Under the pieces are notes generated by a model that did no database searches, had not been told where the DNA came from, and was given only the letters and a program-made list of their open reading frames with translations. A DNA stretch of 64,000 bases from Gilvibacter sp. SZ-19 (lineage in GTDB: Bacteria > Bacteroidota > Bacteroidia > Flavobacteriales > Flavobacteriaceae): contig NZ_CP019333.1 of assembly GCF_002163875.1 (NCBI RefSeq), forward strand, positions 2,176,864 through 2,240,863, written 5' to 3'. Positions within the stretch are counted from its first letter, which is position 1. Every line of letters starts with the position of its first letter. This document shows, piece after piece, positions 34,646 through 41,032 of the stretch. The position numbers were made by a program, and so were the translations under genes.

Positions 34646-35152
34646 TTATGCCTCCTCGATTAGACTCGTAGCCAAGGTCTCTTCGTTACGTTTAGACCAA
34701 GCGTTGAGCATCCAACTTGCTTTCTCCATGTCTCTTATGTAGGCCCCTAGCATATCCAAGGTTCCTTCATCTTTTGCATTTTCTGCATGCAACATGACAG
34801 TTCGCATTTGTGCCAGTAGCATTCTATGGTCGTTCAAGATACTGATCACCATTTCGCGATCGGTCTTAATGCTTTCCGATTCTTCTAATTTGGAAATTCT
34901 CAAGTAATCACTGTATTTACTTACTGGGTGATAACGCAAGGTCAAGATGCGCTCTGCGATCTCATCAATGCGGATTCGCGCTTGCCCGTACAATTCTTCG
35001 AACTTGTCGTGCAGGTCGAAAAAATTCTTTCCGAGAATGTTCCAATGGTAGTTTCTTAATTTTTGGTAGTAGATGTGATATTCTGCCAGTAGGGTGTTGA
35101 GTTCGATCACAACAGGCAACAATTTCTCATCATTCATGTTTAAATAATTCAT
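34646..35152 (-). CDS. dps: Dps-family ferritin-like DNA-protection protein
   Basis: 168 residues. The ferroxidase-site pattern of Dps is present: LRNYHWNILGKNFFDLHDKFEELYG (His36, His48) and RIDEIAERIL (Asp63, Glu67). Dps forms 12-mers that oxidise and store iron and shield DNA from peroxide. A second ATG six codons in is an alternative start. It heads a dps-mscS unit. A 20-bp site identical to the blaI operator lies 172 bp upstream (35324-35343). Confidence 0.93.
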   Translation of the reverse strand: MNYLNMNDEKLLPVVIELNTLLAEYHIYYQKLRNYHWNILGKNFFDLHDKFEELYGQARIRIDEIAERILTLRYHPVSKYSDYLRISKLEESESIKTDREMVISILNDHRMLLAQMRTVMLHAENAKDEGTLDMLGAYIRDMEKASWMLNAWSKRNEETLATSLIEEA

Positions 35153-35323
35153 GCTGAAATTTTAGAGTTAATAAACGATTGCAGTGTGGATGAGGGGTGC
35201 AGAAAGCACCAAAGAAAGCTCATCAGTTTAAGATAAATAGGTACCGGAGCGACACTGCTTTTGTAAATGGTACACTCTTAATATAAACCTGAGAGGAAGT
35301 TTGTCAAGGCCTTTAACGGCCTT

Positions 35324-35343
35324 TAACTATTTTTCTAGTTATA
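35324..35343. promoter_or_regulatory. BlaI-type operator copy upstream of dps
   Basis: TAACTATTTTTCTAGTTATA, containing the dyad TAACTA-N6-TAGTTA, is identical over 20 bp to the site in the blaI promoter (43855-43874). It lies between the corA stop (35395) and the dps start. No TAnnTTTG box sits next to this copy, so how it would act is unclear. Confidence 0.55.
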
Positions 35344-35394
35344 AATTATAAAAATCGTTAAATGAGGCTGTTAGCTGTTAAAATCCTTTAACAA

Positions 35395-36450
35395 TTATAG
35401 CCAGTGTTTACGTCTAAAGAAGAATATCAGAATAATACTAATAACAAACATCACCCCAAGCAGTATAAAATAGCCATACTTATAGTTGAGTTCTGGGATG
35501 TTGGTAAAATTCATTCCGTAGATCCCGGCCAAAAAGGTCAGGGGAATAAAAATGGTAGACACAAGCGTAAGTACCTGCATCACCTTGTTCATCTTAAAGC
35601 TCAGTTCGGAGATATAGAGGTCCTGCAGTCCGTTTAGTAGGTCGCGGTTGGAGTCTAGGTTATCTATAACGTGAACAGTGTGTTCGTAAAGGTCGCGAAC
35701 AAAAATAGGAGTAGTATCTGCAATTAAGCGGTGTTCAGATTTAGAGAATTGCGAAGTGGCCTCTCGTAAGGGGATCACTTTTTTTCTGATCCGTAGGAGT
35801 TCTTTTTTAAGCTGATGGATCTCGCCCTTGATCTCTGTGGTTGGATCTTCGGTGAGTTCGTCTTCCAGTCTATTGATCACTTCTTCAAACCCTTCAATGA
35901 CCACATAATAATGGTCAACCACTACATCCATCAGCGCAAAGGCCAAATAGTCGGCACCTCTGCTGCGGATGCGTCCGCTACTTTTTTCCAGACGCTCGCG
36001 TACGGGTTCGAACAAGTCACTTTCTGTTTCCTGAAAACTGATAACGGCGCCATCGGTCACATAAATTGCCAAATGTTCGTTATTTACAGATTTGGTGTCC
36101 GCATTGAATCGCAAGGCTTTTAAGGTGATAAAAAAGCCGTTCTCGTATTCCTCGAATTTAGGACGTTGATGAATATCAACCGTGTTTTCAAGGGTAAGTG
36201 GATGCATCCCAAAATTGGCTCCCAAGGTTGCAATAAGCTCCGTATCGTGCATGCCGCGCACATCGAACCAATCTACTTTTTTGTTGTCTAATGGAGCTAT
36301 ACGATGCTCGCTATGGCTGTCGAGTTCCCCTTGTTCCAGCTGTTCAGAGTCATAAGACAGCTTGTGAATTATAACCTTGTCAAGTTTTTTGTTTCCTGTA
36401 AAGACAAGGGTTCCAGGGGCTAAACCAATTTTTTTGCGAGATCTGCTCAT
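35395..36450 (-). CDS. corA: CorA-type magnesium/cobalt transporter
   Basis: 351 residues. The long cytoplasmic domain is followed by two C-terminal membrane helices, with the signature YGMNFTNIPEL (GMN at 312-314) at the end of the pore helix. It forms a pentameric Mg2+ channel in the inner membrane. Length is normal. It lies upstream of the dps promoter region on the same strand, but the 242-bp gap suggests a separate unit. Confidence 0.95.
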   Translation of the reverse strand: MSRSRKKIGLAPGTLVFTGNKKLDKVIIHKLSYDSEQLEQGELDSHSEHRIAPLDNKKVDWFDVRGMHDTELIATLGANFGMHPLTLENTVDIHQRPKFEEYENGFFITLKALRFNADTKSVNNEHLAIYVTDGAVISFQETESDLFEPVRERLEKSSGRIRSRGADYLAFALMDVVVDHYYVVIEGFEEVINRLEDELTEDPTTEIKGEIHQLKKELLRIRKKVIPLREATSQFSKSEHRLIADTTPIFVRDLYEHTVHVIDNLDSNRDLLNGLQDLYISELSFKMNKVMQVLTLVSTIFIPLTFLAGIYGMNFTNIPELNYKYGYFILLGVMFVISIILIFFFRRKHWL

Positions 36451-36496
36451 GCGGCAATTGCTTTTCTATCTCTTAAAAGTAAGAAAAGATTTGACC

Positions 36497-37261
36497 TTAA
36501 TCGTTTAATTCTTCTGCCAAGGTCTTTAGAATATTATCAATTTCTTCTTTAAGCGGCAAGTAATGTTCTAACTGAGTCCCGCGGCTGGTGAGTGCAAACA
36601 GTAGCATTCGGCTTTCAAAACTATTGTTGTTGAGCAGATCTTCGAAGGCCGATTCTTTTGCAGTTGGAGCCAATTTGAGCTCATCGATACTTATACCCGT
36701 CTCATCCAATAGGGATCTCATATTGTATTTGTCAGACAACAAGATCTCCATGGCTTTCTCGCGTTGTTTGGCGAGTTCCTCCTCTTGACTTTTTACGTCG
36801 TCCAAGGTCGCTATCCAAACCGTGAGGCGCTGCCTCAGATAAGTAGAGGAAATGCTTTTTAGATTCCCGGTATTGAGCAATTCGTCCAGTACCGCATTGT
36901 TAGGATTGTAGTGAATGTCGTACGAAAAGGTGGTGACCATCAGTTTGGCAAACTCGTTCTCTTCTACTTGCTCTTTCCCAATTAGCCCTATGAGCTTTAG
37001 GGAATTGTCGTAGTTGTTCTGATTTGCTGCAATTAGGTTGTTTAGCTTCCGCTGATTGATCTCAAAATCATTCAAAAGGGCTTTTAAATAGGTTTGTTCC
37101 AGCTCCTTTTGTTTGTTCTGTTCAACACGACTGTTTATACCTAGCGCTATCAAAATACCAATTACTACCAAGAGAATTTCTCCAATGGCGTATAAGGTAT
37201 ATTGTTTCAGTTTGCCGGTTTTGATGTGTTTTAAGCGGAATTTGCGAAAAATCTTGGCCAT
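36497..37261 (-). CDS. DUF6090 membrane-anchored protein
   Basis: 254 residues from ATG at 37261 (MAKIFRKFR); the frame extends to 37294. The segment YAIGEILLVVIGILIALGIN is the single-helix hallmark of DUF6090, a family abundant in flavobacteria and of unknown function. The rest is a helical, charged, probably periplasmic or cytoplasmic coiled-coil region. It is divergent from the deaminase-like gene at 37363. Confidence 0.85.
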   Translation of the reverse strand: MAKIFRKFRLKHIKTGKLKQYTLYAIGEILLVVIGILIALGINSRVEQNKQKELEQTYLKALLNDFEINQRKLNNLIAANQNNYDNSLKLIGLIGKEQVEENEFAKLMVTTFSYDIHYNPNNAVLDELLNTGNLKSISSTYLRQRLTVWIATLDDVKSQEEELAKQREKAMEILLSDKYNMRSLLDETGISIDELKLAPTAKESAFEDLLNNNSFESRMLLFALTSRGTQLEHYLPLKEEIDNILKTLAEELND

Positions 37262-37362
37262 GCCGTTGCGATAGTTTTCACTAAGGTAATTCATTTATTT
37301 TTTTGATACCTTTATTAGACTACATCCGCAAGGATAAACCTAACAACGCAAAACCAAAAAGT

Positions 37363-38325
37363 ATGGCCAAATTAGACTTTGCAAACACCGTAAAGGGTTC
37401 TTTGCTAGAAGGATTTTACCCCACAGGTTGGGACTATCAAAAGATCGATCAATGCTGTGATCTGGGCTTAGAGGGAGTGACCAAGCGCGCTTCGTTTTGG
37501 CACGATGAGTTCGCTCCAGAAGCTGTAGATAGCTTACAAAAGATGGAGCAGCGCATGGGCGAGGAGATCGCTCAGGTGATCATGGATACCCGTGCCAACA
37601 ACCAGCAGTTGGCGATCATTCTTCCTGTTGGGCCCATGGGTATGTATAAGTATGTAGTAGATATACTAACTAGGAATCAGGTGTCTGCAGACCATATGAC
37701 TACCTTTAACATGGACGAGTGGTCGGACCGCGATGGAAACACCATGCCACCCGATCAGGACGGAGGCTTTGAAAAGGCCATGAACGAAGCCTTATTTGAA
37801 CCTTTAGGGGACTTAACAGTACCTCAGGGGCAACGTAATTTTGCCACTAAGGAGAATTTACCCACTTATGCCACAAAGATTCAAGCTATCAAGGGGTCCG
37901 GAGGCAAATTGGTCACTGTATATGGCATTGGTCGTGCCTGTCATATCGCTTTTTGGGAGCCTCAAATTGGCGATGAATACGACAACGACACCGACTGGAG
38001 ATCGCAAACCCACAGAATAGGGCAGGCCTTGCATCCGCTTACTGTAGAACAGAATTCGCTACACAGTTTTGCAAGCCGTTTTACTCTAATTCCTTGTTGG
38101 GCGAACACGGTTGGTCCTGGTTTATTCTTAGAAAGCGATTATTGCATCGGTGGTGCAGACGGTATCTATCCTTCGCGAGGTGCTTGCTGGCAAGGTATGA
38201 GCCTATGTGTAACTTTGCAATACGGACCTTCTCGTTGGATAACTTCCAGCTGGATGCCAACTATTCCAGGCAGGCTTATTTTTATGAAAGAGCTAGCCGG
38301 ACCGCTTAGACCGGAAGCGCATTAA
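37363..38325 (+). CDS. Glucosamine-6-phosphate deaminase/isomerase family enzyme
   Basis: 320 residues from ATG at 37363. The sugar-phosphate isomerase fold is recognisable from LAIILPVGPMGMYKYVVDIL (phosphate loop), TTFNMDEWSDRDG (active-site Asp/Glu region, cf. FNMDEY in NagB) and the substrate loop region YGIGRACHIAFWEP, where NagB has GIGxxGHIAFNEP. The Cys replacing Gly and the Trp replacing Asn resemble a divergent NagB-like subfamily of Bacteroidetes. The reaction is probably amino-sugar phosphate conversion, but the exact substrate may differ. It is monocistronic and followed by a structured repeat. Confidence 0.8.
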   Translation: MAKLDFANTVKGSLLEGFYPTGWDYQKIDQCCDLGLEGVTKRASFWHDEFAPEAVDSLQKMEQRMGEEIAQVIMDTRANNQQLAIILPVGPMGMYKYVVDILTRNQVSADHMTTFNMDEWSDRDGNTMPPDQDGGFEKAMNEALFEPLGDLTVPQGQRNFATKENLPTYATKIQAIKGSGGKLVTVYGIGRACHIAFWEPQIGDEYDNDTDWRSQTHRIGQALHPLTVEQNSLHSFASRFTLIPCWANTVGPGLFLESDYCIGGADGIYPSRGACWQGMSLCVTLQYGPSRWITSSWMPTIPGRLIFMKELAGPLRPEAH

Positions 38326-38349
38326 ATAAAATTTATTTTTTTGGGCGCC

Positions 38350-38475
38350 TGGTGAAGTAGTGCAAAGCTCACTTCACCACCGCGCTCTCCGCTGTATCTT
38401 GTCGCTTTGCTCCAAGGATGCCGCTGCGACAAGCCTAGAAGCGAACTGCGTTCTGCTTCTAGGTCGCTGGCGCGG
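38350..38475 (+). repeat. Three-hairpin structured intergenic element
   Basis: Three perfect hairpins in a row: TGGTGAAGT/ACTTCACCA (38350-38358 with 38371-38379), CTTGTCGC/GCGACAAG (38398-38405 with 38426-38433) and CCTAGAAGC/GCTTCTAGG (38434-38442 with 38455-38463). CCGCGC at 38380-38385 can pair with GCGCGG at 38470-38475, enclosing the last two. This matches my recollection of an interspersed flavobacterial repeat. The 250-bp gap between the flanking genes holds nothing else. Confidence 0.75.
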
Positions 38476-38575
38476 GTTTGATCATTTCCATCAGATATGA
38501 TTATTATATTCTCTAAATCTAGTGGTTTGCTAATCTAATTTTATACTTTCGTTGCGTATTGAATTTCAGCGACCT

Positions 38576-39775
38576 ATGATTCCCCCACAATATCCTGAAA
38601 ATGAATTTGAACGTCAGATAGCTGTAGAGAAGTATCAGCTGTTAGACACCTTACCAGAAGAAAGCTTTGACAATATCACTGCCCTGATGGCTTTGGTTTG
38701 CGAAGCTCCAATTTCTTTGGTTAGTTTGTTAGATAGAGAGCGTAATTTTTTGAAGTCGCATCACGGTATTCCTTTTAATGAATCGCCCAGAGAGATCTCC
38801 TTTTGCGGACATGCGATTAATTCTGACGATCAAATCATGATCGTTGAGGATGCGCGTAAGGATGAGCGATTTCATGATAATCCATTAGTGTCAGAGCATC
38901 AAGCGGTCTTCTATGCAGGTGCTCCCTTGGTGGATCCAGACGGCTACCGATTGGGAACCCTTTGCGTTTATGATACCAAACCCCGGACCTTAACAAGTCA
39001 GCAGCAAGAGGCTCTAATTGCTATGGCACAACAAGTCATACGACTTTTTGAAGCACATTATAAGAATCTCAAATTGGAGAAGCTTCAAAAGACCTTGGAA
39101 CAACGCAATGACAACCTCGAAAAATTTGCCGGTGTGGTTTCGCACGATCTCAAGTCTCCATTGGCGCAAATTACCGCTTTGACACAGCTGATCGAGCAGG
39201 ACAATCAGGCCAACTTGGATGAAGAAACAAGACAATATCTAGAATACATCAAGGAATCCTCAGATACCTTGCGCGATTATATAGACGGTGTTTTGAGGTT
39301 TTATAAAACCGATGAGGCCTTAAAACAGGCACATTCCTGGGAAAAAAGTGAAGCGTATTTTAAGGATTTACTAGGTCTGTTCCGCGCAGATGAATCTGTT
39401 CACTTTGAGTTGGATGTAGTTCCCTCTAAGCTACACATGAATAAAGCAGCCTTAACACAGATCTTTGTGAATTTGATCGCCAATGCCATCAAACATAACG
39501 ATAAGGAGCAAGCGGTAATCACCATACGCTGCCGAGAATTAGAGAAAGCTTATCGCTTTGAGGTCTCCGACAATGGTCCTGGAATCCCTGAGGAATCTCA
39601 GGAAGCTGTCTTTGAATTATTCACCGCGCTGCAATCCACAGATAAGTTCGGGCGAACCAGCACGGGGATAGGATTGGCGACAGTTAAAAAAGTGATTGAC
39701 AGTCTAAAGGGAAGCATTCAGCTGGAATCCGAAAACGGGAACGGAACTACTTTTAGGTTTGAGTTGCCGATGTAG
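38576..39775 (+). CDS. GAF-domain sensor histidine kinase
   Basis: 399 residues from ATG at 38576 (a TTG eight codons upstream is possible). A GAF domain covers about 20-165 (ITALMALVCEAPISLVSLLD, REISFCGHAI, FYAGAPL, LGTLCVYD). A coiled-coil linker leads to HisKA with phospho-acceptor His in VVSHDLKSPL, then HATPase_c with NLIANAIKHND (N box), DNGPGIP (G1) and GIGLATVKK (G2). No membrane segment is present, so it is a cytoplasmic kinase. No response-regulator gene is adjacent. Confidence 0.93.
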   Translation: MIPPQYPENEFERQIAVEKYQLLDTLPEESFDNITALMALVCEAPISLVSLLDRERNFLKSHHGIPFNESPREISFCGHAINSDDQIMIVEDARKDERFHDNPLVSEHQAVFYAGAPLVDPDGYRLGTLCVYDTKPRTLTSQQQEALIAMAQQVIRLFEAHYKNLKLEKLQKTLEQRNDNLEKFAGVVSHDLKSPLAQITALTQLIEQDNQANLDEETRQYLEYIKESSDTLRDYIDGVLRFYKTDEALKQAHSWEKSEAYFKDLLGLFRADESVHFELDVVPSKLHMNKAALTQIFVNLIANAIKHNDKEQAVITIRCRELEKAYRFEVSDNGPGIPEESQEAVFELFTALQSTDKFGRTSTGIGLATVKKVIDSLKGSIQLESENGNGTTFRFELPM

Positions 39776-39796
39776 TTTGGATGTTTGATGGTGGCA

Positions 39797-39858
39797 CCCG
39801 CGTAAGCGGAGGGCCTAAATTGCAGGATTCTTTGCTGCGCAAAGTTCCTGACAAAGCT
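39797..39858 (+). repeat. Hairpin repeat, copy 1
   Basis: CAGGATTCTTTGC (39823-39835) pairs with GCAAAGTTCCTG (39839-39850) apart from a TT/TT bulge; CGCGTAAGCGGA precedes and ACAAAGCTC follows. It is matched in order by 39942-40033. Confidence 0.75.
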
Positions 39859-39941
39859 CCATAGTCTAAATGGAAAGCTCAAAACCTTATCGAACGAAGT
39901 TTTGAAAAAACCAAAGGTCTGGTAGACCTTTGAGTGAGATA

Positions 39942-40033
39942 GCCGCGAAAGCGGAAGGCAGAAATCAGGATTCTTTGCTTTCACCTGCGCTAAAGCTACG
40001 GTGAACAAAGACGCAAAGTTCCTGACAAAGCTC
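39942..40033 (+). repeat. Hairpin repeat, copy 2
   Basis: Same stem arms as copy 1, CAGGATTCTTTGC (39966-39978) and GCAAAGTTCCTG (40013-40024), separated here by a longer tip. CGCGAAAGCGGAAGGC precedes and ACAAAGCTC follows. The arms are identical between copies, while the tip and spacer differ. Confidence 0.75.
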
Positions 40034-40053
40034 TCTCTTGAAAATAAGAAACC

Positions 40054-40086
40054 AACCCACGCCTTAAGCGTGGGTTTTGATTTTTC
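40054..40086 (+). terminator. Terminator downstream of the histidine kinase
   Basis: Stem AACCCACGC/GCGTGGGTT (40054-40062 with 40068-40076), T-rich tail. Confidence 0.7.
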
Positions 40087-40129
40087 CGTTTATTCCAAAA
40101 TTCAAGTAAACTTGATTTTTCCATAAACG

Positions 40130-40158
40130 AAAAAACCACACTCGGTTGAGTGTGGTTT
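40130..40158 (-). terminator. Terminator of tRNA-Arg (minus strand)
   Basis: Perfect 11-bp stem AAACCACACTC/GAGTGTGGTTT (40133-40143 with 40148-40158). On the minus strand it is followed by a T-run, 8 bp after the tRNA 3' end. Confidence 0.85.
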
Positions 40159-40166
40159 CATGCTTG

Positions 40167-40243
40167 TGGTGACCTCGGCAGGATTCAAACCTGCAACCTC
40201 TTGAGCCGTAATCAAGTGCACTATTCAGTTATGCTACGAGGCC
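40167..40243 (-). tRNA. tRNA-Arg (anticodon ACG), CCA encoded
   Basis: On the minus strand the acceptor GGCCTCG pairs with CGAGGTC (one G-T), the D-stem is GCAT/GTGC, the anticodon stem CTTGA/TCAAG carries loop TTACGGC, and the T-arm is GCAGG-TTTGAAT-CCTGC. The discriminator A is followed by an encoded CCA. ACG would be read as ICG after deamination, serving CGU/CGC/CGA. Confidence 0.94.
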
Positions 40244-40267
40244 GTTGTTTACCTTTTTAGGCGGGTG

Positions 40268-40297
40268 CAAATATATTTCTTTTTAAATTTACGACAA
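40268..40297 (-). promoter_or_regulatory. tRNA-Arg promoter (TTG-N19-TATATTTG)
   Basis: On the minus strand TTG (40297-40295), 19 bp, then TATATTTG (40275-40268), 24 bp before the tRNA 5' end. It is a full match to the Bacteroidota promoter form. Confidence 0.75.
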
Positions 40298-40318
40298 AGC
40301 CAATTATTTAAAAAATTA

Positions 40319-40831
40319 ATGGATCTCAATCAGTTTATTCGCATCGTGCCGGACTTCCCTAAACCCGGAATCAGTTTTAAAGACATAACTCCTTTATTGT
40401 TAGATCCTCAGGCGAGAGACTATTGCCTACAGCAACTGGTGGAGCCTTTAAAAGATTTACAGGCTACCAAAGTGGTTGGGGTAGAATCTCGAGGATTTTT
40501 CTTTGGGATGGCCATTGCGCAAGAGCTCGATCTCGGGTTTATCCCTGTGAGAAAGCCTGGAAAGTTACCCTATAAGACGGCTTCACAGATTTACGATCTG
40601 GAATACGGAACAGATACTATAGAGATCCACAGTGATGCTATTGTTCCCGGAGATCGCGTGATCATGCACGACGATGTCTTGGCTACAGGAGGTACTGCCG
40701 CAGCGGCCTGTACCTTGATAGAATCTCTAGGGGGAGAAGTAATGGCTTGTAGTTTTTTAATGGAGCTCAGCTTTCTCGATGGAGCAGCAAAACTCCAAGG
40801 CCATAAGTCATACAGTGTGCTGCGCTATTGA
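40319..40831 (+). CDS. apt: Adenine phosphoribosyltransferase
   Basis: 170 residues from ATG at 40319 (MDLNQFIRIVPDFPKPGISFKDITPLL is the Apt start; the upstream open frame lies in the tRNA promoter region). The PRPP-binding loop is VIMHDDVLATGGTAAAA and the flexible loop region is VGVESRGFFFG with RKPGKLPYKT. It salvages adenine to AMP. Its last codons overlap the end of a convergent 50-codon ORF. Confidence 0.96.
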   Translation: MDLNQFIRIVPDFPKPGISFKDITPLLLDPQARDYCLQQLVEPLKDLQATKVVGVESRGFFFGMAIAQELDLGFIPVRKPGKLPYKTASQIYDLEYGTDTIEIHSDAIVPGDRVIMHDDVLATGGTAAAACTLIESLGGEVMACSFLMELSFLDGAAKLQGHKSYSVLRY

Positions 40832-40977
40832 TCTAAGGCCTTTTTGGTTACCCAAGCTCTGTAGCCTATAAGCGCCAATTGCCATTTTTTGGCTTTGGCC
40901 AGGTCCAAGCCTTTTTTGGTCATACTTGGTAGTATGGCTTTATTGATCTTGGCCAGTGTTTTGTATAAATTCGCCAT
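40825..40977 (-). CDS. Conserved small basic protein, 50 residues
   Basis: ATG at 40977, stop at 40825. It translates as MANLYKTLAKINKAILPS, then a middle with KKGLDLAKAKKWQ, then an end with YRAWVTKKALDQ. It is Lys/Ala-rich and amphipathic, with no Cys and no signal peptide. I recall similar proteins of about 45-50 residues in many flavobacteria, often given unreliable names such as SsrA-binding protein; SmpB itself is three times longer. Seven bases overlap the end of convergent apt. The ORF keeps an even flavobacterial codon style, supporting real coding. Function unknown. Confidence 0.72.
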   Translation of the reverse strand: MANLYKTLAKINKAILPSMTKKGLDLAKAKKWQLALIGYRAWVTKKALDQ

Positions 40978-40991
40978 GGCGTAAATATAAA

Positions 40992-41018
40992 AAAAGCCCC
41001 GAACTCGGGGCTTTTCTA
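40992..41018 (-). terminator. Terminator of the M56/BlaR1-like gene
   Basis: Stem AAAAGCCCCG/CGGGGCTTTT (40992-41001 with 41006-41015), with an A-run on the left giving T-run on the minus strand. Confidence 0.8.
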
Positions 41019-41032
41019 GATTGGCAAATACG

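Larger units (their letters stand above)
39776..40166. other. Gene-free stretch with paired repeat hairpins and terminators
   Basis: Between the histidine kinase and tRNA-Arg there is no credible gene. It contains two direct copies of a hairpin element (39797-39858 and 39942-40033), a perfect stem CAAAGGTCT/AGACCTTTG between them (39912-39932), and terminators at 40054-40080 and 40133-40158. Confidence 0.7.

Noticed and set aside
35281-35323. Direct repeat AAGGCCTTTAACGGCCTTTAAC before the dps operator
   Set aside because: Too short and degenerate to separate from chance; noted only as context for the operator copy.
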